DNA of 64,000 bases, taken from NCBI RefSeq assembly GCF_000423005.1, contig NZ_AUHD01000001.1, positions 496,001 through 560,000 of the forward strand, read 5' to 3'. The DNA comes from Gelidibacter mesophilus DSM 14095. GTDB lineage: Bacteria; Bacteroidota; Bacteroidia; Flavobacteriales; Flavobacteriaceae. Below, piece after piece: positions 45,213 to 54,208 of the stretch. The notes below the pieces were generated by a model that was given only the letters and a program-made list of their open reading frames with translations, made no database searches and was not told the origin of the DNA. Every line of letters begins with the position of its first letter. The first letter of the stretch is position 1. Position numbers and translations under genes: made by a program.

Positions 45213-45398
45213 TTAATCTTGATTAGTTAGTTTTGATTGTTTTGGTTTTTCTTTAATTAATTCGTCTTCAAAAAGCATACGCACAGAAGGCGTATAGCTA
45301 TCATCATATTGCCCATTCTTTACAGCCCAAATAAAGGCAGCAAAAAAGATGACCGCTACTATAATGCTTAAACTCAGTAATATATAAATAACACTCAT
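45213..45398 (-). CDS. ccoS: CcoS, cbb3 oxidase maturation protein
   Basis: A 61-residue protein with one helix (about 3-26, IYILLSLSIIVAVIFFAAF) then WAVKNGQYDDSYTPSVRMLF, the family signature (WxxxxGQfdD). CcoS is needed to insert the redox cofactors of the oxidase. First gene of the ccoS-NO-Q-P operon, headed by an FNR-type box. Confidence 0.92.
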   Translation of the reverse strand: MSVIYILLSLSIIVAVIFFAAFIWAVKNGQYDDSYTPSVRMLFEDELIKEKPKQSKLTNQD

Positions 45399-45418
45399 AG
45401 CAGATTGAAGTTATGGTT

Positions 45419-45462
45419 CAAAATTACGTTTGATGACATTCTTATTTTATGATATTTATCAT
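45419..45462 (-). promoter_or_regulatory. FNR-type box and -7 element of the cco operon
   Basis: The box ATGATAAATATCAT (minus strand, 45462-45449) and the -7 element TAATTTTG (45426-45419) are 29.5 bp apart by the same measure as at hemN, nirK and nos. Predicted transcription starts near 45414, about 16 bases before the ccoS ATG at 45398. Confidence 0.78.
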
Positions 45463-45625
45463 GTTTTGCTTTATTTCCGCTTTCTAAAATACCCTTTTTA
45501 TTATCAATTTTAGAATGCTTTTTTTCAAATCTATGTAATTTTTGTTAAAATTCATTTTGAATTTCATAATAAATCAATAATGGAAGAGGGCAGGTATAGA
45601 AATCGGGTTTAAATATAAAGTTGTA

Positions 45626-48001
45626 TTATCTCAATTTGCGAGATGCCCAATTGGTGGCTATCGTCGTAAATGCGACCACACTAATTGAACTTAAAGGCAT
45701 CAGTATGGCTGCGATTACAGGCTCTAAGTGTCCTGTAACGGCAAAAGAAACCCCTATGACATTATACATAAGCGAGAGCACAAAACTCCATTTTACAATT
45801 TTGATGGCCGATTTTGACAACTTCATAAAATCACTTAAATTATTAAGTTTATCTGCATCTAAAATCGCATCACAGGCAGGAGAGAAGACATTAACATTTT
45901 CTGACAATGCAATCCCCACATTACTTTGTGCCAATGCACCAGCATCATTCAAGCCATCACCAATCATTAATACTTTTGCGCCTTCACTTTGATGGTATTT
46001 AATGTATTCCAGTTTATCGTCGGGCTTTTGATTGAAAAGCAACTTGGTTCGTGCAGGTAGTAATTTTTTCAGATTTTCAAGTTCACCTTCATTATCTCCG
46101 GAAAGAATGGCTAAATCATACTGTATTTTTAGCTTATTGAATAATTGCGACAAGCCTTTCCTGTAACTATTGTAAAAGGTGTATTTTCCTTTATAGGTGT
46201 TGTTACTACTGATATGAACGGAAGTGTTTAAGACTGCAAGATCATTGGTTTTTCCGACAAAATTCGCCGATCCAATTTTAATGCTGTCATGTTGGTGTAC
46301 CCCTTCAATCCCTTGGCCTAAATGCTCTTCAAATTCGTCTAGTGTAATGATATCATTTTCATCCAAAAGCTCATAGAGCGTTCTGCTCAACGGATGGTTG
46401 GAACCTCTTAAAGTGTTTTTGAGCAAAATTGCTTCCGAAGGAGAAAGTGAAGCACCTTCATAAGTGGCCGTGCTTTTTTTATTGGAAGTAATGGTTCCGG
46501 TCTTATCAAAGATAATTGTGTTTATGGCTGCCAATTGCTCAATAACCGTTGCGTTTTTTAGATAGAATTTATGTCGACCAAATATCCTGAGCATATTGCC
46601 AAGAGTAAACGGTGCCGCCAACGCAATGGCACAGGGACAAGCAATGATCAATACCGAGGTAAAGACATTTAGAGCCTTGCTAGGGTCCGCAAACAACCAA
46701 AAGGTTGTCGAGATAAAGGCAATGCTCAATACAATTATTGTAAACCTTTTGCTGATGAGGTTTGTTAAGGTTGTAAAACCATCTTCCTTTACCTTATTGA
46801 ACACATCATTGCTCCATAATTGGGTTAAATAGCTCTGCTCAACACTCTTCAAGGCTTCCATTTCAATGCTTCCCGAGGTTTGTTTGCCACCCGCAAAAAG
46901 TTTATCTCCTGAATTTTTGCTTACGGCATCTGATTCTCCAGAAACAAAACTATAGTCAATTTTTGCTTTTCCTTTGATAAGAATGCCATCTACTGGAATC
47001 AATTCTTCATTCCTAATGAGCAATCGATCACCTTTTTTAATATCATAAACCTGAATGGGCTGCTCTTCACCATTTTTAGCGACTTTGGTAATGGCAATTG
47101 GAAAATAGGACTTATAATCGCGCTCAAAAGATAAAAAGGAATAGGTTTTTTGCTGGAAGAATTTACCTAATAATAAAAAAAATAGCAACCCGGTTAAACT
47201 ATCAAAAAACCCAGAGCCATAATCAAATATAATATCAACCGTACTTCTTAGAAATAGGACAATAATCCCCAAGGCAATGGGAACATCAATATTTAGAATC
47301 TTAGCGCGTAAACCTTTATAAGCTGAAATGAAATAATCCTGAGATGAATAAAACACAACAGGTAATGAAAAGGCGAACATCAACCATCTGAAAAAATGTT
47401 TGTATTGATCGAGCCAAAATTCGCCAACTTCAAAATATTCAGGAAAGGAGAGGAACATTACGTTCCCAAACGCAAACCCTGCAATCCCGAGTTTATAAAT
47501 CAAAGAGCGGTTAACATGGTTTTTTCCTGTTGAAAAATCCTCAAGACTGATATAGGGTTCATAGCCAATGGAACTTAATAGGATTACGGCTTCCTTTAAG
47601 CTATAGTTTTGGGAATTGAATTGCAGGCGCACGGTTTTTTTGCCAAAATCGACTTGCGATAATGAAATGTTGTGATTTAACTTGTTTAGGTTTTCAAGAA
47701 TCCAAATACAAGAACTGCAATGAATTTGCGGGATATAAAGGGTTGCAATTTGCGATGTGCCATCGTCAAACTCAACCAGCTTTTCTATGATGTTGGGTTG
47801 GGTAAGAAAATCATATTTGCCCTGAATATCTTTGGGAGTCGTGCCTGGTGCTGCTTGCATGTCATAATAGCACGTCAGATCGTTATCTGAGAAAATTTCA
47901 TACACCGTCTTGCAGCCTTGACAACAAAATGATTTGTCGTCAAAAAATATTACGGATGAACCTGATGGATCACCGCAATGGAAACAAGTTGAAGACTCCA
48001 T
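45626..48001 (-). CDS. ccoI: CcoI (FixI), copper-translocating P-type ATPase
   Basis: A P1B-type ATPase of 791 residues that exports copper for cbb3 oxidase assembly. The N-terminal zinc-ribbon-like module has CFHCGDP and FCCQGCKTVYEIF. An HMA domain with CSSCIWILENL follows. Six to eight helices carry the copper gate CPCAIALAAPFTLGN. TGES-type actuator SGESDAVS, phosphorylation site DKTGTITSNK and hinge GDGLNDAGAL are intact. The ATG at 48001 is preferred to 48013, because it gives MESSTCFHCG and suits a promoter start near 48021. A separate FNR-type box precedes it. Confidence 0.93.
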   Translation of the reverse strand: MESSTCFHCGDPSGSSVIFFDDKSFCCQGCKTVYEIFSDNDLTCYYDMQAAPGTTPKDIQGKYDFLTQPNIIEKLVEFDDGTSQIATLYIPQIHCSSCIWILENLNKLNHNISLSQVDFGKKTVRLQFNSQNYSLKEAVILLSSIGYEPYISLEDFSTGKNHVNRSLIYKLGIAGFAFGNVMFLSFPEYFEVGEFWLDQYKHFFRWLMFAFSLPVVFYSSQDYFISAYKGLRAKILNIDVPIALGIIVLFLRSTVDIIFDYGSGFFDSLTGLLFFLLLGKFFQQKTYSFLSFERDYKSYFPIAITKVAKNGEEQPIQVYDIKKGDRLLIRNEELIPVDGILIKGKAKIDYSFVSGESDAVSKNSGDKLFAGGKQTSGSIEMEALKSVEQSYLTQLWSNDVFNKVKEDGFTTLTNLISKRFTIIVLSIAFISTTFWLFADPSKALNVFTSVLIIACPCAIALAAPFTLGNMLRIFGRHKFYLKNATVIEQLAAINTIIFDKTGTITSNKKSTATYEGASLSPSEAILLKNTLRGSNHPLSRTLYELLDENDIITLDEFEEHLGQGIEGVHQHDSIKIGSANFVGKTNDLAVLNTSVHISSNNTYKGKYTFYNSYRKGLSQLFNKLKIQYDLAILSGDNEGELENLKKLLPARTKLLFNQKPDDKLEYIKYHQSEGAKVLMIGDGLNDAGALAQSNVGIALSENVNVFSPACDAILDADKLNNLSDFMKLSKSAIKIVKWSFVLSLMYNVIGVSFAVTGHLEPVIAAILMPLSSISVVAFTTIATNWASRKLR

Positions 48002-48025
48002 AATAATGCTCATTTATATCTGGCG

Positions 48026-48069
48026 CAAAGGTCGGAAATCATTGCCAGTTAAACTATGATTTTTGTCAT
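48026..48069 (-). promoter_or_regulatory. FNR-type box between ccoI and the fnr-like gene
   Basis: The box ATGATTTTTGTCAT (48056-48069 on the plus strand) lies in the divergent spacer. On the minus strand GACCTTTG (48033-48026) sits at exactly the 29.5-bp distance and matches TAnnTTTG except for the first T. The box therefore most likely serves ccoI. On the plus side no -7 element stands at that distance, so control of the fnr-like gene is uncertain. Confidence 0.68.
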
Positions 48070-48103
48070 GTTTTACGTAGTTTTGACAATCAACAATAAA
48101 GGT

Positions 48104-48781
48104 ATGGGTAGATGTGAACAATGTATTGCACGTCAGCTAAATTCGATGAAAACTCTTACAAAAGAAGAGATGAAAGAAGTTACTGCCTGCAAGTCGACAT
48201 TTGTATTTAAAAAAGGCGATATCATTTTTGGAGAAAACGAATTGCTCAATGGTGTTTTTTGTGTAAAAGAAGGTCTTTGTAAAATGACCAAGCTGAGTGC
48301 CAATGGGAAGGAACATACGGTTAAATTAATGGGCAAAGGCGATTTGATCGGCCAACGTTCCATCATCAGTAATGAAAGAACGCATTTAAGTGCTGTAGCA
48401 TTAAATGATATTGAAGTTTGCTTTGTGCCAAAAGATCAAATTTTGAGCAGTATTAAGACCAATCAGGAATTTTCTTTTGACGTGTTGCAGAATTTGGCCC
48501 AGGACTTAAGAGAGGCCGAAGGTGATCTCATCAATATGGCATAAAAGACCGTAAAAGAACGTTTGGCTGAAACCATAATCTATATTGGAAAAACGTTTGG
48601 TGTGGATGCTGAGGGTTATCTAAACGTTAACCTGTCCCGTGAGGATTATGCCAGTATTGTTGGCACCGCAACTGAATCTGCTATCCGGGTACTGTCATAG
48701 TTTAAAAAGGAAGGTCTTATTTCTACCTCCGGAAAGAAGATAAGAATTGAAAACTTGAAATACTTGGAACGCGTCATATAA
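48104..48781 (+). pseudogene. FNR/CRP-family regulator gene with two in-frame stops
   Basis: The start is the ATG at 48104 (GRCEQCIARQLNSM). An ATG at 48056 is in frame but lies inside the FNR-type box and is unlikely. Codons 1-146 encode an intact sensor domain (cyclic-nucleotide fold, KGDIIFGENELLNGVF and MGKGDLIGQRSII). TAA at 48542-48544 then ends translation. The same frame continues KTVKERLAETIIYIGKTFGV, then LSREDYASIVGTATESAIRV with the FNR helix-turn-helix, is broken again by TAG (48698-48700), and ends at TAA 48779-48781. The full frame is 226 codons, normal for FNR. Both stops could come from single C-to-T changes of Gln codons. Confidence 0.82.
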
Positions 48782-48799
48782 TTTGATCAATTGAGATTC

Positions 48800-49681
48800 T
48801 TAGGTTTTTGGAATCATAATCTTTAGTTTGCTAGAGAGCAATTCGGCAAAAACTTCCTTTACGTTTCCTATATATTCTCCATCCACTTGAAACGACACTT
48901 CTTTATCACAAGTTATTAAGGCTTTTTTGGTAGCATAGCTTTCTACAAAATCAGGATCTCTCTTCGAGGTTTTATTTAAAGTTTTTAGAATATCATACAC
49001 CCCAAGATTTTTGAAAATTAAAACTTCAAACTGGCCGTCGTCCATTTCTCCATCCGGATTTATGATGGCACCTGTTCCAAACTGATTCGCATTGGCAATT
49101 GCAATCATGACACCTTTAATTTTAATCGTTTTTCCGTTCAATGCAATGGAAAAATCATAGGGCAAATCAGATGCTAGTAGGGTGGGGATGGTTTGAAGGG
49201 CATAGCCTAGTTTACCACGAATTGCGGAGTTTTCATAATTTTCGATCAGCGCAGCATTTATCCCTATATCTGCAATATGTAAGGATAGATGGTCATTAAT
49301 GGACAGCATGTCCATCATTATAAAATGCGTTCCCATTGCAATATCTACTTGAGCAGCAACAGTATTGGGTAAATTGAAATTTGAGGCCAGACCATTAGCA
49401 GAACCTGCTGGAATCAAAGCCACAGCTACATCGCGTTCTTTTATGGCTTTTGCAACTATTTGTATCGTCCCGTCTCCACCCGCAACCAAAACCTTTGTTA
49501 TCGCTTTGGCATCAATGATTTTCCTGATTTTATGATCATCATCAGAACCTGTCGTTCGGTATGTTTGCAATGCAACATTATAATGATCTAGTTCTTTTTT
49601 TATTTCTTGAATCAAGGTTTCCTTTTCTGAACCGCCAGAAATAGGATTGACCACCAATAACAATTTATTTTTTGAATCCAT
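48800..49681 (-). CDS. diacylglycerol kinase family lipid kinase
   Basis: A 293-residue cytoplasmic kinase of the DagK/YegS family. VNPISGGS near residue 12 begins the nucleotide site, VLVAGGDGTIQIVAKAI holds the GGDGT motif (about 65-75), and LIPAGSANGLASNFNLP is the second ATP-side motif. The C-terminal beta domain includes NANQFGTGAIINPDGEMDDG. The substrate could be a diacylglycerol, sphingoid or other lipid and cannot be told apart. It is divergent from the phosphatase gene with 45 bases between them. Confidence 0.85.
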   Translation of the reverse strand: MDSKNKLLLVVNPISGGSEKETLIQEIKKELDHYNVALQTYRTTGSDDDHKIRKIIDAKAITKVLVAGGDGTIQIVAKAIKERDVAVALIPAGSANGLASNFNLPNTVAAQVDIAMGTHFIMMDMLSINDHLSLHIADIGINAALIENYENSAIRGKLGYALQTIPTLLASDLPYDFSIALNGKTIKIKGVMIAIANANQFGTGAIINPDGEMDDGQFEVLIFKNLGVYDILKTLNKTSKRDPDFVESYATKKALITCDKEVSFQVDGEYIGNVKEVFAELLSSKLKIMIPKT

Positions 49682-49726
49682 AAAGTCAACATTTCTTCTT
49701 AAAATTAAGTAATTTGTGAGTTATAA

Positions 49727-50713
49727 TTGCAAATTATTTATCAATTGGCAAAGCTTGATTTAAAATTATATCGCGGTTACGTTAACGACGAAGAACTCAT
49801 TGTCTCAGGGCATGTTTTTAAATCGTGGGCACCAGACAAATACCAATTGGACAGCAAAAGTCTTCGTCATGCGGTTGCTATTCTCCAGATGTTCAGAATA
49901 AAACCCTATCCAAATGTTGAGGTCACTTTAATTTTTAAAGGTCTTAATATAACCACCAGAACTTTAGATGACGGATTCTTTAGGTTTACCGTTCCCTTTA
50001 CTGAAGCTTTGGAGAGTGGGTGGCATAAATATGAGGTGACCTGCAAATTGTTCGACTTTGGAGTTGTCGAATCTGGCGAGCTTTTAAAGCCGTTTAAGAG
50101 TAAATTGGGAATTATTTCTGATATTGACGATACGTTTCTGATTTCCCACAGTAATAGTTTTTTTAAGAAACTGTATGTGTTATTATTAAGAAATGTGAAT
50201 GGTAGGCAAATCTTTGAGGATGTTGTAGTGCATTATAAAGCCTTGAGTAGAGCAGGGCAAACCAATGATGAGGCCTCAAATTCGTTTTTCTATGTTTCGA
50301 GCAGCGAATGGAATTTGTATGAATTTATCGAAACTTTTGCAAGGCTGCACCAATTGCCCAAAGCAGTTATAAAACTCAAAAAGATAAAGGCCGGGATTTC
50401 TGATTTTCTTTTTACCGGCCGAGGAAGCCACGACCATAAGTTTATTAAGATCAAGGACATTATTTCATTTTATCCCCAATTGGATTATGTGCTTTTAGGA
50501 GACGACTCACAACATGATCCGCAAATATATGAACGCATTTGTAAAATCTTCCCCAAAAATATTAAGGCGGTTTATATTAGGCAGACATCGGCAAGAGAAA
50601 AAAATAAGGTCACTATGATTTTAAATAATATAAGCGCTATGGATGTTAATATTTGCTACTTTAAATATAGTCATGAAGCCATTAAACATTCTAAATCAAT
50701 TGGGGTTATTTAA
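49727..50713 (+). CDS. App1-family (DUF2183) phosphatase-like protein
   Basis: A 328-residue protein with an N-terminal beta-sandwich (GYVNDEELIVSGHVF) and a C-terminal HAD-like domain. IISDIDDTFLISHSNSFF has the DxDDT nucleophile pair, FFYVSSSEWNLYEF is the middle motif, and LDYVLLGDDSQHDPQIY carries the metal-binding Asp pair. App1 proteins in yeast act on phosphatidate. Here a lipid-phosphate substrate is inferred, helped by the neighbouring lipid kinase. No ATG lies in frame near the N-terminus, so a TTG start is chosen. A terminator follows. Confidence 0.82.
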   Translation: MQIIYQLAKLDLKLYRGYVNDEELIVSGHVFKSWAPDKYQLDSKSLRHAVAILQMFRIKPYPNVEVTLIFKGLNITTRTLDDGFFRFTVPFTEALESGWHKYEVTCKLFDFGVVESGELLKPFKSKLGIISDIDDTFLISHSNSFFKKLYVLLLRNVNGRQIFEDVVVHYKALSRAGQTNDEASNSFFYVSSSEWNLYEFIETFARLHQLPKAVIKLKKIKAGISDFLFTGRGSHDHKFIKIKDIISFYPQLDYVLLGDDSQHDPQIYERICKIFPKNIKAVYIRQTSAREKNKVTMILNNISAMDVNICYFKYSHEAIKHSKSIGVI

Positions 50714-50718
50714 ATTTA

Positions 50719-50752
50719 ACAAACCCTAAAGTTTGGAATGCTTCAGGGTTTT
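50719..50752 (+). terminator. terminator after the App1-like gene
   Basis: AAACCCT (50721-50727) pairs with AGGGTTT (50745-50751), extended loosely by AAAG/CTTC, and a short T-containing tail follows. Confidence 0.6.
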
Positions 50753-50814
50753 ATTGAATACTATCAATGAGATTTTAATTGTCCAATGCTATTTGAGTTT
50801 TAAACAAGCCCTTA

Positions 50815-52758
50815 TTAGTTACTTTCTATCTCTGTAGATTTTATGGTGCTGTCACTTGGCGGGTTATCGTTTTTTAAATAGGTATCAAGAAACTGAACAA
50901 CGCGACTGTAAGCTTCAATCTGGTTTTCTTTTTTGACAAATCCATGACCTTCATCCTCAAAGAGCACATATTCCACAGGGACCCCATTTTTACGAACACC
51001 AGCGACAATATCATCAGATTCAACTTGAAGCACGCGCGGATCCTGAGAGCCTTGCAACACGATCAAGGGCTTTGTGACTTTATCCGTATGGAACAAAGGC
51101 GAAATACGCTTTAAACGTACAGAATCTGTAGTATAAGGATCGCCTAATTCAAGATATAATGACTTTCGCATAGATTCCCAATACGGTGGAATACTTTTCA
51201 GCGTTCTGATCCAATTGGTCACACCAAATAAATTGACACCCACATCAAATGCTTCAGGGGTATAGGTAAGGGCAGCCATGGTCATATATCCGCCATAAGA
51301 ACCACCTATTATCCCAATCTTGTCGCCGTCAATTTCTGGTTGGGTAGCGAGCCAATTTTTTCCTTCTACACAATCCTGCAAATCTTTTTCACCATGGTTC
51401 AAATCGTCCATTTGGTAAAAGGTTTTGCCATAGCCACTGCTGCCGCGGTTGTTAACGGCCAAAACGGCGTAGCCATGATTGACCATATATTGAATAAATG
51501 AACTGAATCCTTGTCGCGTTTGTCCTCCAGGGCCGCCATGAACCCATACCATTGCAGGTACTTTATTATCTTTTGTAGCTTGATGAGGCAGATAATAAAT
51601 AGCAGGGATTTCAGTACCATCAAACGATTTATAACGAATTACTTTTGCTCTTACTAAATCTTCTGGGTGAATATCGCTATTTAAAACATGGGTCAGTTGG
51701 TGCCGTTCTTTGGTTTCGAAATTGTAAGTATAGAGATCGGATGGCGCATTGGAGCCTCCAACATACAGGCGCATCCAGTGTTCATCATCACTAAATCCAA
51801 CACTCGTTATACTTTGATCTCCAAAATCTGGCAATTCTATCGGACTGTTGGTTTCAGTATCGATCACTTCAATGGCATTTTTTCCATCGTCGTTGACATA
51901 AACTATCATGTAGCTCCCTTTTTTAGTAAAACTAGCTCCGGAAATATCCCATGGCTTTTGAAGGACATTGGTGGTTTCCTTTGTTTTAAGATTGTACTTC
52001 ATCAAATAGGAAAACTCTACCCCATCATCTGTTGTATAATATAAAAATGCACTGTCATTAGAAAAATCTTGGGCAGAATTCCCGCTCTGATTGCTATTGA
52101 CTTTTGTCTTTTCTCTAGTCTTGACGTTATAAATATACAAGTCGCTATCATTCGTATTTAAAGATTGGGCCAGTGCGATGTAGTTTTTATCATTGGAAAT
52201 ACCGTTAAAATTCAATCCGTCATTGTTTTGATAGATCATTTTTGAATTAAAGTTGGCAATATCCATCTCGTAAACATCAAAGAACTTTGGATTCATTTTA
52301 TTAGACCCATAATAAAAAGATTTTCCATCCTCTGCCCACCCGTAAAAGTCAGATTTTGCGCCTTTTTCAGGTGTCAAATCCCTGATGGTTCCCGTGGTGT
52401 CCCGTAAGAAGATATGATTGATTTCATCGCCATTACCATCGGCAGATAAGAGCATACGGTCATCATTGGGGAAAAAGGATTGTGCAAAGTAAGAGGTGCT
52501 GTCAGAAGCGGTAATAGGTGTGTAATCTCCGCCAGTGACCGGAATAGTATAGACATTAAAAATCCCCGAACGGTTACTGGATATTAAAAGTTGAGAGTTG
52601 TCATAAGAAAAACTGCCGCCGGTCACAGCTTCGTTATCCATAAATTGTTCAATTGTATACTGCTCGACTTTGGTCGCGGTATCCTCTTTTTTTTCATCCT
52701 TTTTGTCTTTACAGGAAACACAAAGCAGAATTGTAATCGCAAAAATAAAATATTTCAT
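50815..52758 (-). CDS. S9 family peptidase (prolyl oligopeptidase type), lipoprotein
   Basis: A 647-residue exported serine peptidase (lipobox LLCVSCKDKK). Residues about 40-380 are a beta-propeller with repeats such as SYDNSQLLISSNRSGIFNVY. Residues about 390-640 are the alpha/beta-hydrolase domain with the nucleophile elbow GIIGGSYGGYMTMAAL (Ser in GGSYGG), a catalytic Asp in LQGSQDPRVLQ and a His in FEDEGHGFVKKEN. The order matches acylaminoacyl/dipeptidyl aminopeptidases that cleave short peptides. Transcribed alone. Confidence 0.9.
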   Translation of the reverse strand: MKYFIFAITILLCVSCKDKKDEKKEDTATKVEQYTIEQFMDNEAVTGGSFSYDNSQLLISSNRSGIFNVYTIPVTGGDYTPITASDSTSYFAQSFFPNDDRMLLSADGNGDEINHIFLRDTTGTIRDLTPEKGAKSDFYGWAEDGKSFYYGSNKMNPKFFDVYEMDIANFNSKMIYQNNDGLNFNGISNDKNYIALAQSLNTNDSDLYIYNVKTREKTKVNSNQSGNSAQDFSNDSAFLYYTTDDGVEFSYLMKYNLKTKETTNVLQKPWDISGASFTKKGSYMIVYVNDDGKNAIEVIDTETNSPIELPDFGDQSITSVGFSDDEHWMRLYVGGSNAPSDLYTYNFETKERHQLTHVLNSDIHPEDLVRAKVIRYKSFDGTEIPAIYYLPHQATKDNKVPAMVWVHGGPGGQTRQGFSSFIQYMVNHGYAVLAVNNRGSSGYGKTFYQMDDLNHGEKDLQDCVEGKNWLATQPEIDGDKIGIIGGSYGGYMTMAALTYTPEAFDVGVNLFGVTNWIRTLKSIPPYWESMRKSLYLELGDPYTTDSVRLKRISPLFHTDKVTKPLIVLQGSQDPRVLQVESDDIVAGVRKNGVPVEYVLFEDEGHGFVKKENQIEAYSRVVQFLDTYLKNDNPPSDSTIKSTEIESN

Positions 52759-52925
52759 GATTTTAGTGTTTTGGTTGGTTGTGAGTGACGTTATTCTTAG
52801 TTGTCGGAATTGATGTCACTATTTGAATGTATGGGCTTAAAGATAATAAAAAGGTATAATTAGATTCACAAAATAGATGTTAATTGATTTATCGGTCGAA
52901 CAAAAAGTCGTATTTTTATGATGCT

Positions 52926-54050
52926 ATGAAAAATAAGAATCAAAAACGTAAAGGTTTTATCTTTAAAACCTACGAAGCACTCTATCAATCCCCTTTTGAC
53001 AAACTTTTTGATATTTTTAAGGAGTTGATTACCCACACCTCGGGAGATTTTGATGAAGCCATTGACTGGTTGAGAGAATTGGACAAGGAGTATAAATTGA
53101 CCACTTCTGAATATACAATTGATGATTTTATTGAAGACCTTAAAGAGAAAGGGTATATAAAAGAAGACATTGATCCTGATGGGAATGGGGGGATGGCCAT
53201 CACTTCGAAAACGGAGCGGGCCATAAGACAGCAAGCACTGGATCAGATTTTTGGTCAAATCAAACGCAGCGGACAGGGGAATCATAAAAGTAAAAGCCCT
53301 GGAATAGGGGATGAACATACTGGCGACTTTAGAAATTATCAGTTTGGTGATGCTTTGGATAAAGTTTCTATGACCGAAAGCTTAAAAAATGCTCAGATTA
53401 ACCACGGTATTGGCGATTTTAAACTCTCTGAAGAGGATTTGGTGGTGGAGGAAACGTTGCACAAATCGCAAATGAGTACGGTGTTGATGATTGATATCAG
53501 CCACAGTATGATTTTATATGGTGAAGACCGAATTACACCTGCAAAAAAAGTGGCGATGGCCTTGGCCGAATTGATTACGACACGCTATCCAAAAGATACC
53601 TTGGATATTTTGGTTTTTGGAAATGATGCTTGGCAGATAGAAATTAAGGATTTACCTTATTTAAAAGTAGGACCCTATCATACCAATACGGTTGCTGGTT
53701 TACAGTTGGCAATTAACCTACTACGAAGAAAACGAAACACCAACAAGCAGATATTTATGATTACCGATGGTAAGCCAAGTTGTTTACGACTGCCCGATGG
53801 TCAATATTATAAGGATAGTGCGGGCCTAAATCCGTATATCATGAATAAATGTTATGCCATGGCACAACAAGCTAGAAGATTGCGCATTCCAATTACCACG
53901 TTTATGATTGCGCAAGACCAGTATTTGATGCGTTTTGTAACCGAATTTACAAAAGCTAATCAAGGGAAAGCTTTTTACACGGGATTGAAAGGTTTGGGTG
54001 AAATGATTTTTGAGGATTATGAGACCAATCGGAAGAAGCGGATTAGATGA
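52926..54050 (+). CDS. VWA-domain protein, partner of an AAA ATPase
   Basis: A 374-residue cytoplasmic protein from the ATG at 52926 (an open TTG at 52884 would add 14 residues). The N-terminal half is charged and helical. The C-terminal half is a von Willebrand A domain with the MIDAS sequence MIDISHSM (DxSxS), a Thr in GPYHTNTVAGL and an Asp in MITDGKPS. Pairing with the AAA ATPase gene 158 bases downstream is the chelatase/MoxR-VWA arrangement, in which the ATPase and VWA protein remodel a target or insert metal. Their target is unknown. Confidence 0.82.
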   Translation: MKNKNQKRKGFIFKTYEALYQSPFDKLFDIFKELITHTSGDFDEAIDWLRELDKEYKLTTSEYTIDDFIEDLKEKGYIKEDIDPDGNGGMAITSKTERAIRQQALDQIFGQIKRSGQGNHKSKSPGIGDEHTGDFRNYQFGDALDKVSMTESLKNAQINHGIGDFKLSEEDLVVEETLHKSQMSTVLMIDISHSMILYGEDRITPAKKVAMALAELITTRYPKDTLDILVFGNDAWQIEIKDLPYLKVGPYHTNTVAGLQLAINLLRRKRNTNKQIFMITDGKPSCLRLPDGQYYKDSAGLNPYIMNKCYAMAQQARRLRIPITTFMIAQDQYLMRFVTEFTKANQGKAFYTGLKGLGEMIFEDYETNRKKRIR

Positions 54051-54111
54051 TAAAAAGTAAGAAGTTGGAGGAATGGAGCACGAAGTAAACCGCAACCTCG
54101 AACCTGCATTT

Positions 54112-54129
54112 CCAAAACCTTGAAGGTTT
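54112..54129. repeat. second copy of the AAAACCTTG palindrome core
   Basis: AAACCTT (54115-54121), G, AAGGTTT (54123-54129) form a short palindrome in the VWA-AAA spacer. It shares AAAACCTTG(C/A)AGG with the palindrome at 40317-40345. Confidence 0.45.
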
Positions 54130-54208
54130 AAAAGAAAACACTAAAATAAATTCAAGAAAATAAGTTCTACAATTTTACAATCAGAACTTTTTAAGTATAC
54201 AACAACAT

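Noticed and set aside
48056-48103. Upstream ATG as start of the FNR-like gene
   Set aside because: The ATG is the first half of the palindromic box ATGATTTTTGTCAT; the next in-frame ATG gives the normal family N-terminus GRCEQCIARQ.
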